A DNA stretch of 64,000 nt from Girardinichthys multiradiatus (taxonomy: Eukaryota; Chordata; Actinopteri; Cyprinodontiformes; Goodeidae). Within the stretch, counting starts at the first letter, position 1. The number at the start of each line of letters is the position of its first letter. Of this stretch, positions 44,831 through 54,559 are shown in pieces. The notes under the pieces were generated by a model that saw nothing but the letters and a program-made list of their open reading frames with translations, made no database searches and was not told where the DNA came from. The position numbers and the translations under genes are program-made. The stretch spans positions 2,329,731 through 2,393,730 of the forward strand of contig NC_061816.1 of the NCBI RefSeq assembly GCF_021462225.1, given 5' to 3'.

Positions 44831-46460
44831 CAGTACAGACCAAAAGTTTGGACACACCTTCTCATTCAAAGAGTTTTTTTTTATTTTCATGACTATGAAA
44901 ATTGTAGCTTCACACTGAAGGCATCAAAACTATGAATTAACACATGTGGAATTATATACTGAACAAAAAAGTGTGAAACAACTGAAAATATTTGTTATAT
45001 TCTAGGTTTTTCAAAGTAGCCACCTTTTGCTTTGATTACTGCTCCACACTCTTGGCATTCTGTTGATGAGCTTCAAGAGGTAGTCACCTGAAATGGTTTT
45101 CCAACAGTCTTGAAGGAGTTCCCAGAGATGCTTAGCACTTGTTGGCCCTTTTGCCTTCACTCTGCGGTCCAGCTCACCCCAAACCATCTCCATTGGGTTC
45201 AGGTCCGGTGACTGTGGAGGCCAGGTCATCTGGCGCAGCACCCCATCACTCTCCTTCTTGGTCAAATAGCCCTTACACAGCCTGGAGGTGTGTTTGGGGT
45301 CATTGTCCTGTTGAAAAATAAATGATGGTCCAACTAAACGCAAACCGGATGGAATAGCATGCCTCTGCAAGATGCTGTGGTAGCCATGATGGTTCAGTAT
45401 GCCTTCAATTTTGAATTAATCCCCAACAGTTTCACCAGCATAGCACCCCCACACCATCACACTTCCTCCTCCATGCTTCACAGTGGGAACCAGGCATGTA
45501 GAGTCCATCTGTTCACCTCTTCTGCGCCGCACAAAGACACGGTGGTTGGAACCAAAGATCTCAAACTTGGACTCATCAGACCAAAGCACAGATTTCCACT
45601 GGTCTAATGTCCATTCCTTGTGTTCTTTAGCCCAAACAAGTCTCTTCTGCTTGTTGCCTGTCCTCAGCAGTGGTTTCCTAGCAGCTATTTTACCATGAAG
45701 GCCTGATTCACACAGTCTCCTCTTAACAGTTGTTCTACAGATGTGTCTACTGCTAGAACTCTGTGTGGCATTGATCTGTTCTCTAATCTGAGCTGCTGTT
45801 AACCTGCGATTTCTGAGGCTGGTGACTTGGATGAACTTATCGTCTGCAGCAGAAGTGACTCTTGGTCTTCCTTTCCTGGGGCGGTCCTCATGTGAGCCAG
45901 TTTGTTTGTAGCACTTGATGGTTTTTGCGACTGCACTTGGGGACACTTTTAAAGTTTTCCCAATTGTTCGGACTGACTGACCTTCATTTCTTAAAGTAAT
46001 GATGGCTACTCGTTTTTCTTTACTTAGCTGCTTTTTTCTTGCCATAATACAAATTCTAACAGTCTATTAAGTAGGACTATCAGCTGTGTACTCTATCCAC
46101 CTCCTGCACAACACAACTGATGGTCCCAACCCCATTTATAAGGCTTGAAATCCCACTTATTAAACCCGACAGGGTACACCTGTGAAGTGAAAACCATTTC
46201 AGGTGACTACCTCTTGAAGCTCATCAACAGAATACCAAGAGTGTGTGGAGCAGTAATCAAAGCAAAAGGTGGCTACTTTGAAGAACCTAAAATATAAGAC
46301 ATATTTTCAGTTGTTTCACACTTTTTTGTTCAGTATATAATTCCACATGTGTTAATTCATAGTTTTGATGCCTTCAGTGTGAAGCTACAATATTCATAGT
46401 CATGAAAATAAAGAAAACTCTTTGAATGAGAAGGTGTGTCCAAACCTTTGGTCTGTACTG
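44831..46460 (-). mobile_element. Tc1-superfamily DD38E transposon with 270-bp inverted repeats
   Basis: The 1630-bp element has TA on both sides (44829-44830 and 46461-46462). Ends are CAGTACAGACCAAAAGTTTG and its complement. The inverted repeats run 44831-45100 and 46190-46460, about 270 bp each, and the left one covers the last 30 or so codons of the transposase. The transposase lies on the minus strand and has one internal stop. Confidence 0.95.
45011..46045 (-). pseudogene. DD38E transposase with a single internal stop
   Basis: Starting at ATG 46045, the frame is open for 209 codons: a helix-turn-helix with RTIGKTLKVSPSAVAKTI, a basic PRKGRPR stretch at 56-62, and catalytic D157 in LWSDESKF. 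Codon 210 is TAA (45416-45418). The same frame continues to 45011 with D247 in FQQDNDPKHTS and E286 in DLNPMEMVW. Thirty-eight residues lie between these, which defines a DD38E protein. DD38E elements have been described as a clade called Intruder; this is from memory and unchecked. The last dozen residues (VWSSNQSKRWLL) look frame-shifted compared with the GGYF-type end of related proteins. Apart from the stop and this end, the protein looks complete. Confidence 0.9.
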
Positions 46461-47389
46461 TATATTAAGGGAAAATGTAAGAAAATTGTGAATAGAATGA
46501 GGTGCTTAACAGGATCAGATTTGGGGGCAGATAAAACTGTTCTTAAAACGATACATATCGCTCTAATAAGATCAATATTGGATTATGGATCTGTACTATA
46601 TAAACAGGCTGCAAAAACAATAATTCATAAATTAGAGCTAATTTGTAATCAAGGAGGGAACCAAAGGGCGACCTCTATTTCAAATACAAAAATCGGTAGG
46701 TAAAATGGAAGTAATTGGAGAATATCGTAAAGAACAGGCAGTCAAACAAGATTAGGATTAGGACATACACGATTAAATAAAGCTTTACATATGTTGGGTA
46801 AACATCCAACAGGCAGATGTGATTGTGGAATGGATTTGAAAACAGTAGAGCATTTTGTAATTCAGTGTGAAAAATATAGGATGAGTAGAGAAAAAGTAAA
46901 GCAAGAATTGAGGAAGTATGATATAGAAGCATTGAGAGTAAATACAGTACTAGCTAAACATGAAATGATAAATACAGTATTTATAAAATTTTTAAGACAA
47001 ACGGGATTATTTGCAAGAAAATAAAATAGGTCAGTTAGATACTCTGGCTCACATTTCAGCACAGTAGATGGCGATAATGCATCTAAACGCCAAACAATCT
47101 CAAGAAGAAGAAGAAGAAGAATAGTTTTAGGTAGGGCTCGGGGAGTTCTACATGTTTACCGAATTTCATACATGTACGATAAAGTAAAGTCAACGAAGAG
47201 GCTCTTTAAACATTTCCGGGGGGGCGCTGTGGAGTCATTTTATTGCGACTTTGGCGAAACCTCCAAAATACGTAAATTTCACGCGCGACTGACGCCTCCA
47301 GCAAATTTGGTAACTTTTTGAAAATGTTAAAGCCGCCAAAAAGGTAATTAATTCGTTGTCCGAAAAAATAACAACATTGAACATTCGAA

Positions 47390-47515
47390 TTACAGTAGCG
47401 CTTAGCTACTCGGGTCCAATAACAATACATCCATTTCCGGTTCCGCTGGCCCCGCCCCCTCTTCCCAAACACGTGGATCTCTTCCGGGTTCTTCATCCTT
47501 TGTTCTCTGTTCGTC
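47390..47515 (+). promoter_or_regulatory. Putative promoter of the unit-2 zinc-finger 5' module
   Basis: A CCAAT box (GGGTCCAATAAC near 47412), TTCCGG ETS-like sites and a GC box (CCCCGCCCCC near 47450) lie just before the exon-1-like module. No TATA box is evident, as is common in housekeeping-type promoters. Unit 1 has the MITE 16582-16971 in the corresponding place. Inferred from motifs only. Confidence 0.4.
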
Positions 47516-47975
47516 AGCAGCCCAGAAGCGGGAGTGTTGATAAAGCTGTAAGAGAGCTGCAGCAGCAGCAGTTGATGAACTCTGGAAAGAAGTCCAGCAG
47601 CTTGAGGAACATCTGGTCAAAGAAACTGGAGGGAAGCAGGAGCTCAAACAGCGGCAGGACGCAGCAGAGGAAGAGACACCAGATGATGGATGATGTTTTC
47701 CAGCCCAGATTAGGTTTGGATGTTTCCTTCTTCATGCCAACTGTGTGGATGGTAGTTAAAGTTTAGGAGCCGTTTTCAGTCTGCTGGTGGATTATTCCTC
47801 TGAATTAGAACTCGTTGTTAGGATAGTGAAACATCAGCAGGAGCTTCTGGAGCCCAGCTCAGAAATATTAGAGTTTGAAACGACAGAGGATCATCTAACT
47901 GCGGTGAAGTGAGCCGACGATCGCTGACGGTAGAAATCAGATGCGTCCATCCATGGTGTATTACGGTAGAGGAGC
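47500..47975 (+). other. Exon-1-like 5' module of the zinc-finger locus, copy B
   Basis: Nearly identical to 16980-17472, with the same three overlapping frames. It continues past the point where copy A is cut by a LINE tail. The Q-rich + frame is open upstream to 47356, but that extension has no counterpart in copy A and is probably chance. Confidence 0.55.
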
Positions 47976-48639
47976 GGTATGGGAGCCGCTGGAAGCACAA
48001 AGATCTGTTTGTTGGGAATGATTACAGCTGCAGGAGTTTTGGACAAACATCTCATGTTGTTTCAGTTTCAATGTTTGATGAAGATGTTTAATGCTACTTA
48101 TATGATAAGTAAAATATAGTTGATCAATAAATGAATAAAGTTAAAGTACATATGTTAAAATAACAATGTTATGTTACGACAGAGTCATTCATCTAGTAAC
48201 CTAAAAATTAATTAACTTATAAATTAATGAATTCTGAGTGAATAAAATAAAAACAGCCACATTAGCAGTCTGGACTCACGTTTGGTATTACATTACCTCC
48301 ATCTCCTGGTAGGTGGTGCAACCGTCTCTCTGCAATCTGAATGGAGATAATCCATAATCTGATTATCTTCTAACATTCTTCCTCATTGTGCAAAGATAAT
48401 CTGTAGGTGTCTGTTTCTTCCATCTTCTAAGAAGTCCTGGTGTTTGGGTCCTGGTCAAGGTAGATGTAGACCACAGGGCCTTGAAAGAGCTTGAATATGC
48501 CTTGAACTGTTGTTTTGTTACATCCACAAATGTATTATTATTTTATTACATACACCAACACTAAGTACACAATAACTGTGAAATAGACACAATGATGCAT
48601 TGCTTTCAAACTTATTTGCAAAGAAAAACCTGAAATGTG
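47976..48639. other. Unassigned intron-like sequence of unit 2
   Basis: AT-rich, with no supported exon or repeat end. Confidence 0.35.
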
Positions 48640-48832
48640 GTGTACCTGGGGCTCTGGTGGCTCACTTGGTAGAGCGAGCTCACCACGTGCAGAGGCTGTA
48701 TTCCTCAACGAGGTTTTCCTGGTTTTGATTTCTGGTCTCGTACCATTTGCTGCATGTCTTCCCTTTCTCTCTCTCTCCACCCTCTTTCCTATCTAATTAA
48801 CTGTACAATAAAGGCCACTAGGGCCAAAAAAA
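48640..48832 (+). mobile_element. tRNA-derived SINE, second copy
   Basis: Box A-like TGGCTCACTTGGTAGAGCGA near 48658 and a decayed box B-like GGTTTTGATTTCTGG near 48721 are followed by a pyrimidine-rich body and a short A-run tail after GGCCACTAGGGCC. The body ending (AATTAAAGGCC-like, then CTAG.GCC) is shared with 40116-40316. No clean target duplication. Confidence 0.75.
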
Positions 48833-48929
48833 GGTTTTTCCCGTTCCTCTCTGTAAAAAAGCTCAAGTTCAATAAGATGGGACAGAAAGCGTCTTTACAC
48901 ATCAATTATCAAGTCCTACCACTTGACTG

Positions 48930-49364
48930 GATTTATGTCCCGACTTCCCTGATCTTCTGAAGAAAAGCATCCCAACAGCATGAAGCTGCCACCACCATGT
49001 TTGGGTGTAGGGATGGAGTGGTCAGGGTGATGAACAGTGTTAGTGTAGCGCCTAACATAAAGCTTTTGGCAGTTTGATCAGTTTTAGTCTCATCTGAGTA
49101 GAGGACCTTCTTCCACATTTTTGCTGTATCTCCTACAAGCCTTGTAACAAACTCCAAACAGGGTTTCTCATTTTCCATCAACAGTGGCTTTCTTCTCACC
49201 ACTTGGCCATAAAATGTATATTTGTGGAGTGCATAATAAGACTTGTCCTGTGGTCAGGTTCTCCCACCTGAGCTGAGGATCTCTGCATCTCCTCCAGAGT
49301 TGTTATAGTCACCTTGACTGCTTCTCTCATGAATGCTGTCCTTGTCCAAGCCAGTCGTTCAGGG
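48930..49364 (-). pseudogene. Tc1-like transposase relic, split by a hAT MITE
   Basis: The minus strand encodes QVVRRKPLLMENEKPCLEFV and WKKVLYSDETK, a Tc1 transposase segment containing the first catalytic aspartate in SDET. Further up is a TLEEMQRSSAQV-type decayed piece, and MREAVKVTITTLEE near 49300. After the MITE, 49873-49960 continues the same relic. Terminal repeats and the second half of the catalytic domain are missing. Confidence 0.65.
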
Positions 49365-49864
49365 CAGGGCTCTGCAACCTGTGGCTCCTGAGTCACAAAT
49401 GGTTCTTTGGACCCTCCACAATGACTAAAGAAGTTGGGCTAAAATTGATAAAGAACCAAACCCATGTTTTTGAAATAATAAATGCAGGTTTTAGCAGTTA
49501 TTCAGATTTTGTTAAATTAATTGCACTGCATTTCCCCAACAGAATGAAACTAAAACAACTGGTTATATATTTTAGATCTGTTGTTCTTGTCATTTGTGTC
49601 ATTGGTGTTTTTACATCATTTTCCACAAATATCAGCATCAGAGGAAAATGTGTCCATCCTCTCTTTTTCTCATTATTTTAGAACATAAAAATAAAATAGG
49701 TTCTTTAAAAATAAAAACACTTTTTAATATAGTAGATATTTATCAGAAATTCTAAGTTGTCTTTTTACAAAAGGTTATGTAACATTTGTAGCTTTAAATG
49801 AGTTTTATTTAGCTGGTGTGAGAGCAAAAAACACTATTTGGATTGTAAAGGTTGCAGACCCCTG
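49365..49864. mobile_element. hAT MITE, 500 bp
   Basis: CAGGGCTCTGCAACCT at 49365-49380 is the inverse of AGGTTGCAGACCCCTG at 49849-49864, with one change. Flanking 8-mers GTTCAGGG and GTTTAAGG match at 6 of 8 positions, both differences being transitions. The interior is AT-rich and non-coding. Confidence 0.85.
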
Positions 49865-50575
49865 GTTTAAGGGGACAGCAATGTTTTGGACCAAACTTCT
49901 CACTGAATATGAAGTTCAATTAAATAACCTGGAACTGTTAAATATTCATTTTGTTGCTGATGTAGAGAGAGCTCCTTCAGTGCATTTTATACTATCGTTT
50001 GCACGTCAAATATTCTGAACATAAAGCCACAAGCATGGAGTAACATGTGTTCCCTTCATTGAATAATAACGTTCATTGATATAAATGTGATACTTAATTT
50101 ATAAATGAGTTGTAGCTTTCATTATTAACTCAGAATAGATCTGATGGGTTTTGATGTGTTTCCTTTAGAAACTGTCCTCCAATGCCGCCTGATGCGTATT
50201 TCACACATACCAAGAACTGTTTAGAGAACAAGTTGCTACAATCTAGTGGTTGATTTATGCTAAATTTTGTCTCCTTTTTCTTATCACTGTACTAAATATC
50301 TAAATCATGTTATTTCTGGTCTCTGTGCTATATTCATATGAACAATCTCTATTTCACAAACCATCTGCTTCACAGCAAAACTCAGGCAATTATGTTTTAT
50401 ATAATAGTGATTTAATTCAGGGGTTAAATATGAGATTCTGCACATGACCTAAACTGTCAGTTCTTGAGGTTCAGTTTTCTCTAAACTGCTGATCAGATGT
50501 TTTTCTCTAATGTGAATCTTTACCAGCTTAGAAACATGAAGTTAAAGTTGTTCATAATGCATGTAATGTGTTTCA

Positions 50576-50762
50576 GTGCTGCCAGCAGATGTTAAAGAAG
50601 AGGCTCCTGAAGAACAGAGTCCTGATGTGGATCAGCAGGAGCCAGAGCCCCTCCAGATAAAGGAGGAACAGGAGGAACTCTGGACCAGTCAGGAAGGAGA
50701 GCAGCTCACTGTGAAGGAGGAGACTGATACCAGGTTTCCATTAACTGCAGCTCCTATCAAGA
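50576..50762 (+). CDS. Acidic N-terminal exon of a C2H2 zinc-finger gene, copy B (finger-less)
   Basis: Counterpart of 17928-18114: same TTTCAG acceptor, same product with DVDQQEPEPLQIKEEQEELW, same GTAAGG donor at about 50763. The following 460 bp also match unit 1 (to about 51225), then L1 sequence begins. No finger exon follows within this stretch; the next is gene 2, 10 kb downstream. If transcribed, the donor would need a distant acceptor. Confidence 0.65.
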
Positions 50763-51896
50763 GTAAGGATTTGTTTGTGTGTGTGTCTCCTGTCTGCCAG
50801 CTAACAGTCTGGTGCATCTGGTTGTCTTTTATGATCAAAAGTAGATTTGCTTCACAAAAAGGAGGAAGAAATGAGACGTTTCCCTAGTTTCAGAGTTGAC
50901 TTTATTAAATGAATGATACATATATACATACAGTACATATCTGGGCCAGCAAACCTAATCCTGTGATGGAACACAATGTGACTGTTTTTCATTAAATAAG
51001 CTAAATTAAAATGATCTCATTAAGCATTTATACTGTATTTCTGTAAAACTACTTGACTTCTAACAGTAACTTAGTAACGATACACAAATGTCATGATTCA
51101 CTGCGTTTCATTCAGGACAAACAAGCGTATAAATGTATAAAAGTTTTTACCTCAAAGTGACCAAAAATTTTTACATTTCTCATCTGATTTTATCAGTACG
51201 TTCTAGTGTTTGAAAACGTGGGCAGCGACTTCCATATGGTACTGAGTTTAACGGCTCTATACGCTAAAATCACCTAGAGGATCGACCTTCCCTTAACAAA
51301 TTATAAGTTTAAAATTGACAAAAGTTGGTTTGTACTATAGGATGTGGAATGGGAAGAAAGACTAGAGGGAAATTGCAACAAACCACAGAACTACAACACG
51401 AAACGTTGGATGAAGACAGCAACACTAGCAACAAGTCTGAGCACGAGGTCATGGAGGCTATTCAGGCTAGCATCATTGCTTTTATACAGGCATCACGGGC
51501 GGAGGTAAAGACAGATTTTACCAAAACTATGGACCTACTGAGAAAAGAACTGGAAGGATTTTCGACAAGAGATGGGTGGAAAGCTAAACAAAATGTTTGC
51601 CGAGATGAAAGACATCACGTATACATGGAGGACCTTAACACGGAGAGAATAGAGGCAGTAGCACGCTCGCTGCAGCTGCAGGAGAAAGTTCAAGCTCAGT
51701 TCACCAATTTGGAGGCTGCTCAAGGCGAAACAACATATACGCGTCCTCAGAGTTCCCAAAGGGGCTGAAGGCAACAACAATACAAGACTTTATAGAAGAG
51801 TTTATTCAAACTCAGCTGTGCCACACAATCAACACCCTTAACCTTCAATGGTGTCACCCGTCCCTCGGTGCCAAACCCGCAATCTGTGCTGGTTTA

Positions 51897-52332
51897 TGTA
51901 GGATATAAACTATCTATGTGTGTAAGTGGAATGTGTAGATAGAGGAGAGGGGAGTTAAGCAGAGGGGAGTGAAGCATAGAAAGTGCCAGGTCATAAATTG
52001 GTGAACAACAAGGGATTACCAGAGGAGGGTGAAGGAGACAGGGGAGGATGAGCTTGCTAGAAGAAAATAACCAGAAGCACTCCTTATTTGGACATAAGGA
52101 ACTGTTATGCTATACATGAGTGACATGATATATATATATGTTGAACACACCCTTGAGACTGAATAAAACAAGCTGAAAGCGGAGAGAGACCAGAGTTGGG
52201 CTCGCAGGTGTTTGGCTGGAGCATCTTTCACTCACTCTGCGCACATAAGCTGATTGTACTTTGTGTTTATTTCACTCTTTTGAAACCTGTGCCCAAATCA
52301 ACGGACCCGGAGAAGCAGAGACGGCTTCGACA
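51897..52332 (+). mobile_element. Solo LTR in an L1 ORF1
   Basis: The 436-bp segment begins TGTAGG and ends CGACA, with TTTA on both sides (51893-51896 and 52333-52336) as a 4-bp target duplication. A TATATATATATG run near 52130 and AATAAA at about 52161 fit a U3-R-U5 layout. If the segment and one TTTA are removed, the conserved L1 ORF1 frame reads straight through the junction. No internal retroviral or retrotransposon sequence remains. Confidence 0.85.
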
Positions 52333-52805
52333 TTTACCTCCAAGAATTCAAAACCAAAGAACTAATACTCCGCTCTGCTTGGAAAATGAAGCGGATACTC
52401 TACGAAGTTGAAGGGGTGTTTTTTTTAACAAGATTACCCCACTGAGATCGTCATGAAAAGAAAGGCCTATTCCACAATCAGAAAGACGGTCAAAGAAAAA
52501 GCGCAGCGCTCTATCCTGCAAAACTTGGCGTGTTTTATGACACTGGGCTGATCACCTACAGCAGCGCATCGCATGCGAGAAAGGAGCCGACGAACGCACA
52601 TGAAAGACATCCAGGAAAAATTAAAGTCGTTCCAAGGCAATGATGGAGATTAGTGAATTATTTTCCTTAGCAAGGTAATGAGCAGCCCTAGTGGATTAAC
52701 ATGGAAGAGTTGACAACAAAGGTGTGAGTAACCTGGTGTATTTAATAACAAGTGACGTGTGTTTTCCTTCTGACATGATTAGACATTAAAACGGACCACT
52801 GATCA

Positions 52806-52806
<1 letters not shown>

Positions 52807-52846
<40 letters not shown>

Positions 52847-52857
52847 ATTGGTTGATC
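52807..52857. repeat. (GATT)n microsatellite
   Basis: About twelve GATT units, two of them changed to GGTT. Confidence 0.9.
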
Positions 52858-53440
52858 TGGGAGCGATCACCACACTGATGTGCTCTGCTCTGATTATCGC
52901 TTGTTGGAGACTCATGTTCACAAGAAAGGAGCCCCTACCATAAATAGTGCTTCCACCCTTTGCCTTGAAGTTAAGTTAAATCATCAGAAAGTGAAGTCAC
53001 TTTTATTATGTTTGTTTCTATGGTATGTTCTTTCTTTACTACCAGACAGATGTTTTACTGTTTACTGCAGCATTGAGACGTTTGATTAAAACTTAGATTT
53101 CAAATAAATTCATGCTTTATCAAGAATACAAAGTTATTACCCTTAATGTCAATGGGCTGCATAACCCTATAAAAAGAAGTAAAGAAGTTGATAAAAGGAA
53201 AAATAGGACATAATCTTCTGTCAGCAAACACATCTCTCCAATACTGAACATGGGAAATTAAAGAAACTGGGCTATAAAAACACGTACTTGTCATCATTTG
53301 AGGGGGGAAATACCAGAGGAGTGGCCATTCTAATTTCAAATAAATAAAATTTCAGGGTTTCTTCACATTTCAAGGATAAAGGAGGCTACATACTGTACAA
53401 TGTTTTATTGATGACAAGGAAATTATAATACTGAATATTT

Positions 53441-53957
53441 ATAAGGTAAGGTAAGTTTATTTATATAGTGCTTTTCAGTAACGAGACACTCAAAGCGCTG
53501 TACATACAATTACAATACAATCACAAAGCAAATAAACACAGATACAGAAAAACAAATCAAATGCTAAGAAATCTAAAAATCTATGAATCATTCTGAGAAA
53601 TCAAAAAATCTCTGGTCAACATTAAAATTATACAGATAACATTAATAGTCCTTTGGGTTTTACTGGTAAGAGCTGGTTCTAAACCAATCTTTCTAAAGAG
53701 GTAATTATATCATTAAGTCCTCTATGTAGGGGAAAGCATCTTGTGCTGAGAAGTCTCATCATTCCACTGAATTCTAACTAGTGAAGCTGAGTCACTGGTA
53801 CAAAACAGCTTTAATCCACATTTTCAGGTGCTAATAATATATTGCTTTTACTGGTACTGAAGTTGAACTAAGTAATCTAATTAAGAAAGCTGGGTCATTG
53901 GTGTAAGAGCAGCTAAAGTCCAAGTTACTAATAATGTTTGGTTTTCGCTGGTAAAAT
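53441..53957. other. LINE-like tail and unassigned sequence
   Basis: TTTATATAGTGCTTTTCAGT and TCAAAGCGCTGTACATACAA resemble a reverse-oriented fish LINE tail to about 53540. Nothing else is supported. Confidence 0.45.
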
Positions 53958-54217
53958 CTATGAAAAGTAATGAGTGTTGATCGCTCTACAGACTCCATCC
54001 AACATCGCAGGAAGCTTTGGAAAGCTTTGAACAGCCTCCCACGTTTTGGGAATCACTCGATAAGCCAGGTAACCACTAACTCCAAAAAGCAGAAATCCTG
54101 TTATCAAAAGTCCAAATATGTACGCATTTTCTACGTCCTCGACCGACACCGTAGTCAGGCACACAATCTTCCACTGCTGCCAAGAATAGATTATGTATCC
54201 AGAGAAGAACGTCCCGC
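53958..54217 (-). CDS. Exon with one membrane segment, unknown family (receptor-like)
   Basis: On the minus strand a pyrimidine-rich acceptor (CTCTTGTCCAG, ending at 54218) opens an 86-codon frame ending in TAG at 53958-53960. It starts GTFFSGYIIYSWQQWKIVCL, then TTVSVEDVENAY, then a hydrophobic span IFGLLITGFLLFGVSGYLAY followed by basic R and a short tail with PKTWEAVQSFPKLPAML. The layout (an ectodomain end with W and C, one membrane helix, a proline-containing tail) resembles the membrane-proximal exon of class II cytokine receptors, but I could not confirm the family. No partner exons were established; 54623-54730 on the same strand has a GTAAGT donor and might be one. It could be a fragment of a host gene or of an unknown element. 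Confidence 0.35.
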
Positions 54218-54559
54218 CTGGACAAGAGGGTCTCCTTTACCCTGTCTTCCCGTTGTAAAAAACATTTGACCAATTACGTTGAGAGACCAGCTGACCAAAT
54301 CCATAATTTACAAGTTTGGAGGACATGCAAAGTGAGGCTCTGAGAAAAATACAGACAAAAAGCAGAAGCTGGGATCAGCAGGGAGGCTGTACAATTGACA
54401 GTTTATCTAAACTCTGTAGTGGAATTTCCTTATCAACTCTTATTTATGTTTGGAAATGTGCTATAGAAATAAACTTGCCTTGCCTAAACTTGCCTTACGT
54501 AGGCGGTGACAAGTCTATGCATATTTTCATATATCTATGACATATATCTAAACATATTC

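Larger units (their letters stand above)
44074..47024 (+). pseudogene. LINE reverse transcriptase (I/Nimb-like, tentative), split
   Basis: The frame starts inside the RT with PSSYRPISLTCLGKIMERMI, then FFDIEKAYDMVWKDGLLIKL, then NGTPQGSIISPLLFSIMVND, then the FADDWALW catalytic block at about 44550. It continues as WGVKFSVDKTKPVVFSRKK and RFLGMLF to 44800. After the transposon it resumes with KCKKIVNRMRCLTG and LILDYGSVLYKQ-like sequence (46465-46660), and ends with FLRQTGLFARK at 47024. Internal stops occur near 44161 and 44381, with further small shifts, so it was already dead or has decayed since. Catalytic FADD is intact. No endonuclease remains. Confidence 0.8.
44072..47122 (+). mobile_element. 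5'-truncated LINE with target duplication, split by a DD38E transposon
   Basis: The LINE occupies 44072-44830 and 46461-47122. A 12-base duplication AGTTTTAGGTAG flanks it at 44060-44071 and 47123-47134. It ends in an (AAG)n-like tail at about 47102-47122. The coding strand is +. Its interior TA is the target of the transposon at 44831-46460. Confidence 0.9.
51325..53440 (+). mobile_element. L1-like element: ORF1 and start of ORF2, split by a solo LTR
   Basis: ORF1 starts with a polar coiled-coil region (51325-51720: EVMEAIQASIIAFIQASRAE), then a SRRNNI-like segment and TIQDFIEEFIQTQLCHTIN. After the solo LTR it resumes with LQEFKTKELILRSAWKMKRI and DYPTEIVMKRKAYSTIRKTV, the conserved C-terminal domain. 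ORF2 begins near 53130 with YKVITLNVNGLHNPIKRSKE, then a decayed EN segment to 53440. Several stops and shifts. The rest of ORF2 is missing; a different LINE tail follows at 53440. Confidence 0.8.

Noticed and set aside
47356..47500. Upstream extension of the Q-rich frame in module B
   Set aside because: Not present in module A, overlaps the promoter-like region and has no recognisable domain.
52807..52857. (GATT)n run considered as a regulatory or recombination site
   Set aside because: An ordinary microsatellite inside a decayed L1; nothing else supports a role.
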